The notes below the pieces were generated by a model that saw only the letters and a program-made list of their open reading frames with translations, was not told the DNA's origin and did not search any database. A program made the translations under genes and the position numbers. Of a DNA stretch of 64,000 nucleotides, positions 21,598-32,744 are shown in pieces. This DNA comes from Plasmodiophora brassicae (Eukaryota > Endomyxa > Phytomyxea > Plasmodiophorida > Plasmodiophoridae). How positions within the stretch are numbered: position 1 is the first letter of the stretch; each line of letters starts with the position of its first letter. The stretch is taken from NCBI GenBank assembly GCA_039704465.1, contig JASFAU010000008.1, positions 1-64,000 on the forward strand, given 5' to 3'.

Positions 21598-23365
21598 TGC
21601 TGATCGCGACATGGGACGTTGACGGCCTGACACCCGACAGGGCGCGAGTCGCCGCCAGCCTCTTCGAGGCGCACGGCCTGCTGGCCGCCGTCCTCGTCGC
21701 GACCTGGCAGACGGACGAGACCTCGTTCCAGCGCGAGTTTCCTGACTTTGCCTTCTACCACTGCTGCGAGCCGGGGCGGCGCGCCTGTGGCCGCCGCGGC
21801 AACGGCGGCCTGTGCCTCATGGTGCGGGCCGCCTGCCGTGTCGAGCTCGTCGCGCGACACCCGCCACCGATCCACGTACTGGGTCGTCTGGCGGGTGGAT
21901 CAGCTGTTCGTCGCCGGCGTGTACACGTCTCCCCACTGCGCGCAGTCGTTCCCGCTGCCGCTGTACGAGCGTGTGCTGTCCGGCCTGTCGCAGGCGCTCG
22001 CCGAGGTCGTCCGCGAGGACGACGTCGCCATCGTCACGGGCGACTTCAACGCCCGTCTCGGGTGCCTGACTGGCGACCACCAGTCGGATGCTCGGGGCGA
22101 GGCCGTCCACGACTTTGCCGGCGCGAACGTCCTGCAACTGCTTAACGCTGATCTGCGCTTCGAGCCGTCGAACCTACCTGGACGGGCGGGGTGGGCGGTC
22201 CATCGTGGACTTCTCGCTCATCTCCGCTGGCGTCGACGCTGCACTGACGATCACGGACCCGCCTCACCCGACCGGCCACCGCCTACTGTTGACGCGACTG
22301 AATCTGGCCCCACCGGATCTGTCCGACCCCAAGCGCTGGTCATGGCCCCGCCGGCTGTTTGCCGACGAGGAGGCGGGTCCCCTGCTGGCCGGGCTTCTGC
22401 ACCCGTGCTACAACCACCTGCTGGGCATGTGGCGGCAGGCAGCCGCCGACGCCGACGACCTGGTCGACGGCGATCGCGAGGCCATGCAGGGCGCCATCGA
22501 CGTGTTGTATGACTACTCGATGGACGTGATCCGGCCGGACGACGGTCGAGCGGCGGGCGTGCTGGCGGCGCGACCAGTGACGGCGGGGCCGCTCGCGGGT
22601 CATGCCGGTCGACTGGCGCGCCATGCAGACGGCCGATCTGGGCTACTTCCTTTCCAAGCTGCATCGACTGTTCGCCCAGTCGGCCGAGCTGCGGCCATCA
22701 CAGCGCCCGTCGCTCGAACAGTTCGCCGACAAGTACCGTGACGTGTTCGACCGCGCTGCCGATGCTCCCGATCGTGTCGAGTACCGCCGGCCGTGTCGTC
22801 TGGACCCGGAAGAGGCCGGCGCGTTCAGCCCCGCGTCCGTCGCAAGCGCGATCGAGCGGCAGAAATGGGTGAAGGGCGTTGGTCCCGACAACATGCCGCT
22901 CGACGTGTTTAAAGGCGACACGGCGGCCGCCTCGCAATGGATCTCGGCCATGGTCCTCGTGTTTTACGCGCTTCAGCTCGTGCCGACCGCGTGGAAGACG
23001 GCGTTCATGAAGCCGTCGCTGAAGAAGGACTGCGACCCGATGGACCCGGGCAGCTGTCGGGGCATTGCGCTCCAGTCGGGAACCGCAGCATCGTCCGCGG
23101 CAACGTCCTGATGCTGCGCGCCGCCGGCATCCCACCGGCGGCCGTGCGCCAATCGAAGCTGCGGACGACTCGTCTCTTCAAGATCGAAGGGTTCGCGTCG
23201 TCCGTTCCGACGAACGCGCTGCTGCCGACTACAGGAACGCGTTCGACTATGTCACCCTTCAATTACAAGATTACGAGGCTCTGCTGCGTCACGATCCCGA
23301 GCCGGCCGACTCGACGGCGACGCCCTGCATCATGCCGACCTGGCGGGACCCGACCTTCCGGTAGA
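21598..23365 (+). pseudogene. Non-LTR retrotransposon relic (APE endonuclease and partial RT)
   Basis: Fragments of a LINE-type polyprotein lie in order but in different frames. The endonuclease start is LIATWDVDGLTPDR, its core VAIVTGDFNARLG (22030-22070) and its C-terminal part SIVDFSLISAGVDAALTITD. The RT N-terminal region follows: KWVKGVGPDNMPLDVFK, then VPTAWKTAFMKPSLKKDCDP and GSCRGIAL at about 22860-23075. The RT catalytic YxDD region, thumb and poly-A tail are absent. At least two frame changes occur (near 21900 and 22180). Dead, truncated copy. Confidence 0.65.
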
Positions 23366-24689
23366 CCGACCGCCAGCGCCGGTGGATGCACGTGCTTGGT
23401 ACGGTGATCCGGGCAACCGTCGCCAAGTCCCAGCACGGGGCGCCGCTGGCGATATCGGCCCAGGGCGCCGCTGGCGATATCGGCCCAGGGCGTCGCGGCG
23501 CTGGCCGGCCCCGCGTCGATCGTTGTGATTGAGCCGGACCTGGCGAACGAACCCGATTACGAGGCCGCCTCTGCCGCCGTCGGCGCCGCCGAGGCCGTCA
23601 TCGAGCACGCCCAGTACGACCCCGACCGCCATGTCGACCTGCTGTTCAAGCTGGTGTCAGCCGCGCAGCTGCTGCTACTGGTGTGTCGTCCATCGCCGCC
23701 GATCCTGTCCTGCGCCCGGCGCAAGACGTCGCCGAGCCGGCCCGCCTGCGACCGTACCGTCACAGGCATGTGCCCGCCGCCGACGATGACGATGACGATG
23801 CACAATATCGAGCATCCGCAGATGCCCGCCCGCGCTAGCACCCGCCGTGATTGCCGCGCCTCTCCTATAGCGTTCGGGGGCCCACTCGCCACTGTGACGG
23901 CGCCCCCGACCCGACGCAGCATGCCATCTACCTATCACAACGGGACCAGCGCATGCGACACGCTCGCAGGTGCATCGAGCACTGCACCGCCGTCGCTCGC
24001 CGTTTTCGACTGAGCGGCGCAGTGCGTACAAGCACCAGCTGCTCGGGCGATTGGTCATCGCCTGACGACCCGGCGGTCCACAATCGGTTGGTTGGTTTGG
24101 TTTTATTTGTTTTTCGCGCTTTTTTCTTTTCACGCAGGCGCCTCGGTCTCGAGTCCGAGGATCGAAGGATCAGCAGCAGAACGCCAACATCCCCCGGCCA
24201 GGCAGTGCCGGCCCGTCACCTTTGTACTGGGTTCATCGCGCCTTGGACGATATCGGAACGGGACATGATTCGCTCGGACTTGTCGACTGCACTCTTGTCG
24301 GACCTCTTTCGCCATACCGCCTATGCCGGGGAGCCGACATACACTTGTTACGGGCCGTTCCTTTACCTCCCAGACGCTCAAGCGAGACCCCTAATTGCTC
24401 TGGCACTTTGGGCTGCCTGATCAGTAAACACCCCTTCAACATTTACGGCTGTTGGTCACCGGGACTTTTTTGGGGGAGTTCGTGCCTCGAACTGGGGACC
24501 TTGCGGTCCCGCGACTGCTTGCTGACCTGTTGCTAGTACTCCTGACCAGCTAGGCCACTGGGGCAGCGCCCCCGCGGTCCACAATCATTGCCGGGCGCCG
24601 TCTAGCCTGTTTATTCTTGCAGTAAACAACGAGAATTTCCTTGGTTGATTCTGCGCTGGTCGACGCGTCATGGACGGAGCTGCGCTGCT
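23366..24689. other. Intergenic stretch, no supported gene
   Basis: It contains a 25-bp unit repeated twice in tandem (23439-23488), an Ala-rich coding-like fragment (23525-23660) of unknown origin, and a T-rich tract at 24090-24130. A segment near 24015-24070 resembles 16505-16560 beyond the 3' end of LRR1, so parts of the 3' flanks of the LRR genes are also related. Confidence 0.4.
24470..24580 (-). other. tRNA-like / possible SINE head
   Basis: On the minus strand an A-box-like TGGCCTAGCTGGTCAGGA is followed about 50 bp later by a B-box-like CAGTTCGAGGC, the spacing of a polymerase III internal promoter. Between them is a perfect hairpin GGGACC-GCAA-GGTCCC. The acceptor ends do not pair, so this is not a functional tRNA gene. 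It may be a tRNA pseudogene or SINE fragment. Confidence 0.3.
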
Positions 24690-27104
24690 TCAGTGATTCA
24701 AGCCAGAAACACGGCACCTCGTCAACTGCCTGATCTCAACAGGAACCGACTGCAGCTTATTGTTATCCAAGTACCTATCAGCATCGGTTAACTGACCAGA
24801 AACGGTATCACACAACGCGGCCAATACTCACAGCCTCATCAATGACGTAACTGCCCGATCTCGGCAGGGATCGACTGCAGGTCATTGCCATGCAAGTCTC
24901 TATCAGTAGCGGTTCAGTGGCCAGACACGGTACCATACAAACTGTGCAATGCTCACAGCTCCCGCAACGACGTCAACTGCCCGATCTCGGCAGGGATCGA
25001 CTGCAGCTGATTGTTATCCAAGACCCTATCAGCATCGGTTCACTGAACAGAAACGGTATGACATAATGCGGCCAAATACTCACAGCCTCATCAATGACGT
25101 CAACTGTCCGATCTCAACAGGAAGCGACTGCAGCTTATTGTTATCCAAGCCCCTATCAGCATCGGTTCACTGACCAGAAACGGTATCACACAATGCGGGC
25201 AGCGACTGCAATGACGTCAACTTCCCGATCTCGGAAGGAATCGATTGTAGGTTATTGTTACCCAAGTTTCTATCAGCATCGGTTCAGTGACCAGAAACGG
25301 TATCACACAAGGTGGGCAATGCTCACAGCCACTTCAACGACGTCAATTGCCCGATCTCCGCAGGAATCGTCTGCAGCTCATTGTAAGACAAGCTTCTATC
25401 GACAACGGTTCAGTGACCAGAAGCGGTGCCACCCAATGTGCCCAATACTCACAGCGTCTCCAACGACGTCAACTGCCGGATCTCGGTTGGAATCGACTGC
25501 AGCTTATTGCTATACAAATACCTATCAGCATGGGTCAGTGACCAGAAACGGTACCAAACAATGTGCCCAATAATGACAGTGTCTCCAACGACGTCAACTG
25601 CCCGATCTCAACAGGAACCGACTGCAGCTGATTGCATTCCAAGTGACTATCAGCATTGGTTCAGTGACCAGAAACGGTATCACACAATGCCGCCAGTACT
25701 CACAGCGTGTACAACGACTTCAACTGCCCGATCTCGGCAGGGATCAACTGCAGCTTATTCGTAGACAAGACCCTATCAGCATCGGTTCACTGACCAGAAA
25801 CGGTATCACACAATGCGGCCAGTACTCACAGCGTCTCCAGCGACGTCAACTGCCCGATCTCAAAAGGAACCGATTGCAGCTGATTGCTTTCCAAGTTCCT
25901 ACCAGCATCGGTTCAGTGACCAGAAACGGTATCACACAATGCGGCCAATACTCACAGCGTCTTCAACGACGTCAACTGTCCGATCTCGGCAGGGATCGAC
26001 TGGAACTTATTCCTTTCCAAATTCCTATCAGCATCGGTTCACTAACCAGAAACATTACCACACAATGCCGCCAATACTCACAGCGTCCTCAATGACGTCA
26101 ACTGCACGATCTCGGCAGGGATTGATTGCAGGCTATTGTTACCCAAGTTCCTACCAGCATCGGTTCAGTGACCACAAACGGTATCACACAATGTGGGCAA
26201 TGCTCACAGCTCTTTCAACGACGTCAACTGCGCGATCTCCGCAGGAATCGTCTGCAATTCATTGGAAGACAAGATTCTATCGACATCGGTTCAGTGACCA
26301 GAAACGGTATCACACAATGCGGCCAATCCTCACAGCGTCTTCAACGACGTCAGCTGCCCGATCTCGGCAGGGATCGACTGCAGCTTAGTCCTTTCCAAGT
26401 TCCTATCAGCATCGGTTCAGTGACCAGAAACGGCATTGCACAATGTGCCCAATACAGACGTACAGGACAGTCAGTAGGGATGTGTCGGCGCCACATTGCA
26501 CGAGAAATGGCATCATGTCCAGCCATCCCGGAGTGTCGGTAGAGCGAAATAGGTCTTTTACCACAGCGCGACAACGCGGATGTCTGGCACCCGTACGAAG
26601 ACGTCCTTGAACGAACTTTCGGCACATATCATTCATGTCATGCAGGGTTTCAAGATGTTCGATATTGTCGTTGTTGATGAGGAGCCTCTGAGCAACGATC
26701 GCAGCAAACTTCGAAATAGTACCGGGAGGGTCGGCTTGAGTCCGTAAAGCCATCTCGTTGACCACATCCTCGTCCCACGCCTTGCTGGGAAGGCGCATCT
26801 TGCGAAGGTCATCGTCGTCTCCGAATTGTAGGACGCTGTGAATGACATAATTCGGTAGGTGATTCATTTGCCGGGGGACGTTACTGCTGTTCGTGGTGCC
26901 CGAAACCCTGTGCGTCCGAACTTCGCCCGCACGGTGCTCGTTCTGTTCGTCATTTACAAGGGGCATAGGTGGTTGCGACGGGGTATCAACTGGTTGAGTA
27001 GAGAGCGTCCCGGCATGTCTGTGGGTGGGCGGATGGCCTGATGCTCCGACGACAATGAGGATAGCTGCGGCCGCCATGGCCGCAACCACTTCGAAACACT
27101 TCAT
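24690..27104 (-). CDS. LRR protein 2: paralogue of LRR1 with 14 one-exon LRRs
   Basis: Exon 1 starts at 27104 (MKCFEVVAAMAAAAILIVVG) and is closely similar to LRR1 exon 1, including LPNYVIHSVLQFGDDDDLR and WLDMMPFLVQCGADTSLL. It splices in phase 2 near 26460 to 14 repeats of the same 69-nt exon type. The terminal exon ends with TGA at 24690-24692. Two units are damaged. The one near 25210-25260 lacks about 14 bp including the usual donor GT, but a downstream GTGTGATACC could serve and keep phase. The penultimate one has a single missing base near 24849 (GACGTAACTG instead of GACGTCAACTG) that would bring an early stop. Function as for LRR1; shorter array. Confidence 0.7.
24720..26450 (-). repeat. 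LRR exon-intron array 2, 14 copies
   Basis: Same unit as array 1, mostly at 124-127-bp spacing, with one 112-bp step (25124 to 25236) from an internal deletion. Intron sequences (ACCGTTTCTGGTCACTGAAC, CGATGCTGATAG) are as conserved between the two genes as the exons. Confidence 0.85.
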
Positions 27105-27325
27105 AACGTCCGCGATCTCCCGGAGTCCCTATTATTTCTACGTAGCCTGATCGAGCGGTTGCAGGTAGCGTCGAATTAGAAAATTAGATCAAGAGTAGCC
27201 TTTCGCCTGGACGAGACGTCGCCGCTGATTAATCGTTAGATGGGTCACAATGGGATCAGTCGGAACGAATAGCCTGCCCTCTGTCCAGCTGAGGTAGGTT
27301 TCGATTGAAGTCTGCAGATGCGCCT
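27105..27325 (-). promoter_or_regulatory. 5' region of LRR2, duplicate of 20531-20790
   Basis: Shares long identical stretches with the LRR1 upstream region, with small deletions. Conservation across non-coding DNA suggests recent duplication of promoter plus gene, or shared regulation. Confidence 0.5.
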
Positions 27326-27619
27326 TCGTTCCGTCGTGACGGCATGAACGCACTGAGCGATTGCTCGAACTCTGGAACGGAACGGGTGACCCTAAAAACG
27401 CATAACTCTTTCTAGACCTTAACCCGAACACCTTGATCCAGAATTTCTCTCTACACTGCACACAAGTCAACAAGGTAAAAATATATAATGAGGTGGGAGT
27501 ACCTACCTGACGTCTCCGATTCTTATCAATCCATGTGCATAAAATGTGCTTAATCCCCAGCGTCGGAAACACCGATCGAGCGACCTTACAAAGGAAAAGC
27601 GCACCTCTAACATGGTGGA

Positions 27620-28190
27620 CAGGGCACGCCTGCCTCCGTCTGCCGTCGTCTGTCCAGCATGATCACCTGCAGGGCGGCAGATGTCCTGCCGAGGAGGGGC
27701 GTGACCACTGTCGCGCTGACATCCTGCTCGTCAGGTGAGGCTGTGCCCTGGCCCTCAGCCGATCGTTGCAATCGCTCGCGCACGCCCCTTGACCTGCACC
27801 ATGTGATAGCGTGCCTGACCAACCGAGGGCATCGCCCAGGTCCCCGTCTACCCGGCGGGCGGCACCTGCCTGCCCTGCAGGTCGTCCAGCAGGGCGGAGG
27901 CGGCGCCCAGAGCCCGTTGCCGCCGGTGGCGCCTGCCTGCCGTCGACGATCCGCTGCCATCCCGGCCGGCATATCGCCGCAACCAGAACCGTTTCAATAC
28001 AAGCAGGCCAGATTGACATGCGCGTATACCGACGCTGCAGGTCGTCCTGGCGTCCCCGGCGCCTAACGGCAGCGTTCGGATGCAGGGCCCAGCGTCCGTC
28101 GCCGATCGAGAGCGCCGACGTCGCCCCCGTCTGCGTGCCGACCATGGCAGCTAAGCTAAGACCAGACGAGCAACGGAGGCATATCGCATA
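27620..28190 (+). repeat. Dispersed repeat family R, copy 4
   Basis: Aligns with 6470-6830 in the same orientation (CGATCGTTGCAATC, CGGCACCTGCCTGCCC, CATCCCGGCCGGCATATCG, ATACAAGCAGG, CCCCGTCTGCGTG, ATGGCAGCTAAG). It lies beyond the duplicated LRR2 promoter, away from any USP gene, so the family is interspersed. From 28190 to 28627 I see no gene. Confidence 0.6.
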
Positions 28191-28627
28191 TCGAGCATCG
28201 CAGCACTCTTGGCGCTCGAATCGGAAAACCGGTCGCGTCTATCGTAGACAACGCCCCTCGGTGCGCCCCTGGCCAGGGCGTAAGTAAGCGGAATGCACCT
28301 GTATTCGTCTATCTGGGCCAGTGGGACTGTTCGTCAAATACAAGGTCGCCATTGACAGGTCTCTGCGCCGTCGGAAGGGCCGACGCCTATGACTGTCGTC
28401 GAGCCCGCGCCTATGAGCGGACGTGGACTCCGGCGACGTTCGTTCGGCACGGTGTACCGAGAATAACGGGTACGCTCAGGGACAACGGAGAACTCCACCT
28501 ACGACGAGGACATAATGCTAGCTGTCTTGGTCTTCACCCGCGGTTTGTAGCAGAAGGCGGCCCAGCCTGTACCTATGGTATACACGGTATCATGAATGAA
28601 CGACCAAGCAGTCTTTTATGCATTCTG

Positions 28628-30189
28628 CTATTCGATCCCCGAGTGCTCCCTCGTTGTGGCCGGTTTCGAAGTCTTGATGACTTCGATGAGGGAGAACCGG
28701 CACTCGTTGGTCTCGTTAATGAACTCATCCCAGATGTCGGGGTTTTCCCGCTGAAACCTGGCAAGAGCATTATCGCACATGAGTGCGACGACCTGTTCGC
28801 ACGCTGGACGGAACACATCGCGATGCAGCAAATGCGTTGGCCAGACATGAGCGTTCGTTGCCGGGATGACTGCTTGATGGCTGTGTACTCGCCGCACCTT
28901 GGTGCTCGAGGGACTAACCGCTATAAAGGCTCGTCTCGCGCTGTCACTGATGTTAATTTCCAGCGGGCTCCCACTTGTAATGTACGTCTTCCAGATCAGA
29001 AACGCCTTTTCGGATGAAGTCGGCGATGGGAACGTTTTCCTGTAAGCTTCGGCATCCCTCCAGAAAAGAAGGTTCTCCACACTGAGCTCTTCTTCGAGTT
29101 GCTTCCTGAGCGGGAGACTGTAAGCCGTTACCTAAGCGGGTGCACTGAGCGCAGTGCCGTACCGAAACGCATTGAAGCGACGCTCGGACGAGTGCAGGAA
29201 TCGTTCCAGAAAGTCGGCAACGCCAAGGTTATTGCCTCCGAGCACGTGTACATCATCGGAATTCGGGAGATACGTTTGGTAGATCGGGGCCACTAACGAC
29301 CTGAACAATTACGTGATCAGTGATCTGCGTCGTGAATGTGCTTCGATATTGCCTACCGAAGGAGAATGCAGTCGATAAGAGCGACGACATAAAGAGCGGA
29401 AAACAGCATCGGTGGCTCGAACGCGTTCAAGTACGGGTCCACTGCAACGACGTAAAGAACACCACCAACAATCTGTGCTACTGCGACACTCCTCAAGATG
29501 GCTTTGATGCCGAACTTATCAACGATCAGGCGTAAGCGGAGAGAGAGGAGAGCCACGAAGACCGATTGGACAATAATCTTTGCTGAGTAGACCAAACCAA
29601 ACCGCACAAAGGTTGCCGACGACAGGTACGCGTCGATGAATTTCGTTGTCAGCACATCCTGGCATAACGTGTACGCGTATGCTACATGCAAGCATATCAT
29701 ACCGAAACAGCTGATCACCATAAGACAGCCAATGCCCTGGGGTGATAGCATCCAAGAGAGCCGACGAATCCTTGTCATGCGCCGGTCGAACTTGTCTTCA
29801 TCAGCGCTCGCGTCGTCCGCGAGCAGTCCTTGAGTATGTGTGCGCCGATATGCGAAGTACAGGGACGCGGCGAACATTGTAAAGCTATCGAACACAGAGT
29901 TCTGAAACGAGAAGAGGGCCAAGGTGGGCGCTAGGACCGTAATTGTGGGCTGCCCAACCGCAAGGGTAGACACCAAACATGATGACATGGAATGCAGACA
30001 TAGACAGCAATTGCAAGTGAATAGCAGCCACGAGCGCATGTTCTTAATAGGTTGCACATTGCGCCTCCTCCAGAACATGAGCAAACCCGCTATGTATACA
30101 GCCGAATGAACAGCAGTCACCGTAATCCAGAACGACAACGCTTCCTCTTTGGTGGCGCCGTCATTTGTCGTCATTGCGGAGTGGATCAT
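28628..30189 (-). CDS. Seven-transmembrane protein with C-terminal RGS domain
   Basis: Exon 1 (30189-29357) encodes about seven hydrophobic helices: FWITVTAVHSAVYIAGLLMF, the WLLFTCNCCLCLHSMSSCLV region, a third near FTMFAASLYFAY, then GIGCLMVISCFGMICLHVAY, VRFGLVYSAKIIVQSVFVAL, AILRSVAVAQIVGGVLYVVA and MLFSALYVVALIDCILL. Exon 2 is short (29299 to about 29252). Exon 3 (29133-28628) has an RGS domain: LEEELSVENLLFWRDAEAYR, WKTYITSGSPLEINISDSAR, then FRPACEQVVALMCDNALARF. Introns are 29300-29356 and, less surely, 29134-29251; reading straight through the second meets a TAG. RGS domains speed GTP hydrolysis by G-alpha subunits; a 7TM-RGS fusion couples sensing and shut-off at the plasma membrane, as in plant RGS1 and Dictyostelium proteins. 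Confidence 0.8.
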
Positions 30190-30895
30190 TAGGTGGTCGA
30201 CGACAGTACCCCTCTATTGTTCGCTCTAGTACCTTTCCTATGACTGGGCGGAGCAGCCGTTTAAGGATCAGCATCAGTAGGTACACACTATAATAACCAA
30301 CTCTTGATGCTGTGTGTGGCTTTCCCATTCTCCGGGGGCCGCATTCTCTCAGCCTTCTGGTTTGCGAAAGCCGACTTGACGCGATGACCGAATGATGGTG
30401 CTAGAGGCATCACACATCGCCACGCCACACGCCATTTCGAAGTGTGTGCGAAGCACCATGTGCCCCTACCGCCACCGGGCAATGAACAAGTTTACGCATC
30501 ACCCGCTCTGGGTCTTCGTCGTCGACCTAACCGTTCAAGAGAAACAGCCCAGTGACACGCCCAGAGCGCGTTGCCTCTTTGGCGTCTCGACGATTAGTCT
30601 GATCACACCAACCTTTGAACCACCGTGTCCATGGATCCGTCCGATTCGCATCCTCGATCTACCTAGGGCCTTCGCTGGTACGCACGATCAATCGCTATTG
30701 GGCGATATTTACCTCTCCTCCCCCCCCTCCCCCCATATACTAGAGATATTTGCTCGGGTGATATCTTCCCTGTCGGTACGAGGTCAAGGTCACGTACCGG
30801 AATCCGCCATTGGTATCGTCGCCGTCCAGCAGCCGTTTGTTGCTACGCCGTGTGCGACCGAGTCGCTTGGGGCCTTGCTCGTGCACACCGCACTG
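30190..30895. other. Intergenic, presumed divergent promoter region
   Basis: Separates the minus-strand RGS receptor from the plus-strand DM10 gene. It holds a C-rich tract (30717-30734) and an open frame continuous with the downstream gene, but that frame lacks DM10-family character before 30896. Confidence 0.4.
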
Positions 30896-32594
30896 ATGGC
30901 GTCGTCGGACCCTCGAGCACGTGCGCATCGCGTGCCCCTTCTGCCCGGCCATGTGATCAACACGACGGTCGGCGAGTCGTTCCATCGTGGTCATCTGTTC
31001 GATATCTGCAACGGAATCCGCACCGAGAAGGCGTCCACTCGGTCGCCAAGCAGTGCACCGACATGCGACCCGGCGAGCACGACGGCGACCCGTCACGACA
31101 ACCAAGTTCGTCAGGACAAGAAGGTGAATGATGCCAGCCCGAGAGTATCCGGCCTGCCCATGTCGACATTGCCGCCCTGGATCGCTTACGCCAACCGTGT
31201 CCTGCGTCTGTACGCGTACTACAAGGAGGCCGTCAACGAAAGTGCTGTGGAGACCTGGCGTGTACGTCGCTGCACCATCCTGTACTACCTCGAGGACGGC
31301 ACCCTGCAAGTCAACGAGGTTGACGAAGTCAACTCGGGCCTGACGCACGGGGCCTTCATGTTGAAACGGCATCGGGTCCCTGTTCCGGGTCAGGCTCCGG
31401 GTCGCTTCTTGGCCCCTGGCGACCTGCGCGTCGGGTCCCAGGTTGACCTGTACGGGCGGCGCCTACACATCTACGACGCGGACCAGTGGACGCGCGCCTT
31501 CTTCGACAACGACGACACGCTGGGCACGGAACCGCCTCAGGACCCGTTCCACGAAAGGCTGACGCAGCTGAAGTCGTCGTCAGCGACGACCGAATCGGCC
31601 TCTCGATTTGCAGAAGCGCTCCATGGGAAGCCGTCGAAGAAGGCCCTGGAGCGATCCCGAAAGATGCTGGCCAACATGGGCACTGTGCTGCGATTCTGGG
31701 CCCGTCTCGAAGACCAGGACGCTGCGCCTGCCGACGAGTCGTCCCAGGCCTTCATTTTGCATTACTTCGTCGAGGACGATACCGTGGAGATCGTTCGTGA
31801 CAAGCAGTGCAGCAAGGGGGCCTCGTCCGATGCCGCTCGCATGCTCCTGCGCCGACAGGCCCTGCCGCGACGCTTCACGATGGCCGGAGCCGCCAGCATC
31901 GGTATGGACCACTCGGAGACGGTCGGCATGTACACAGCGGGCGACCTGCGCATCGGCGCCGTCATTGAAGCCTACGGACGACGCCTCCGCCTCTTGCGTG
32001 CCGACAGGTTCACCAAGGATTACTACAAGGCCACGTTCGGCCTCAGCGACGCCGACCTCGCCGACCTCGTGGTCGGGGCCAGTGGCAGCCATCAGGCACA
32101 GGCGCCAAAGCCGACGACGTCATTGAGCAAGTCGCAGGTCGAAACGGCGGCATCGTCGGAGGCGTCGTCCTTCTCGTTGCAGTTCGGGTCGCCAGCCCGC
32201 AAGCGTCGCTCGCCCGGCTTCCAGATGCGCTTCCTGGCGTCCCTGTCCTCGTCGAGCACCTACGACGTCGATCGGCGCTTCGTCGTCACGTTCGATATCG
32301 GAACGGATGAGCTCAGCGTGTACGAGACGGTGCAGGCCAACTCGGGGTTCACCGGCGGTAAGATGATGGAGAAAAGCAGCGCGCGTATCAACCCGACCAC
32401 CGGGCAGCCGTTCGTTGCTGGCGACATGCAGGTCGGGGCCAGTATTGTCGTCAACGGGTTCCGATTCCACCTTCTCCAGGTACGTTATTAATCTGTGGGT
32501 GGGTATCAATCGCGGCACGGATTAATGTGCAATGTGGGTTCAGGCCGACGACGCCACGCTGCGCTACATGAAGGAGCAGCACCCCAACGAATAA
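30896..32594 (+). CDS. EFHC1/Rib72-like ciliary protein with three DM10 domains
   Basis: Start chosen at 30896 (MASSDPRARAHRVPLLPGHV), because family members begin shortly before the conserved LPFLPG-type motif, here VPLLPGHVINTTVGESFHRG; an upstream in-frame extension lacks family features. Three DM10 domains: about residues 95-205 (WRVRRCTILYYLEDGTLQVN, GRRLHIYDADQWTRAFF), 255-380 (FILHYFVEDDTVEIV, YGRRLRLLRADRFTKDYY) and 455-545. The last is split by an intron at 32480-32543; the final exon gives ADDATLRYMKEQHPNE. The usual C-terminal EF-hands of EFHC1 are absent. These proteins sit inside ciliary doublet microtubules, so the organism must make flagella at some stage. Confidence 0.85.
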
Positions 32595-32744
32595 ATCGTG
32601 CCGCACGCTGGATTGCATTCCCTGTGGACACAGAGCAGGACGCCCTAAGCAGGTCGTCCCGGCCATGGCAGGCACCGGCGCAGTACGTCGTTTAGATACG
32701 TATATCGGACAATGGGGGACCGCTGACGCCAGAAGTCAGAGCGG

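Noticed and set aside
21219..21875. 218-codon minus-strand frame
   Set aside because: Antisense to the endonuclease part of the LINE relic; no recognisable content.
24470..24580. Functional tRNA gene
   Set aside because: Acceptor and T stems do not pair, so it is only listed as tRNA-like.
30330..30370. Possible U2 snRNA start (TCTCAGCCTTCTGGTTTGCG)
   Set aside because: Only loosely like the conserved U2 5' end, and the branchpoint-pairing and Sm-site regions are not found downstream.
30392..30895. N-terminal extension of the DM10 protein by 168 codons
   Set aside because: It lacks family features. Related proteins start just before the PLLPGH motif, and an ATG is present there.
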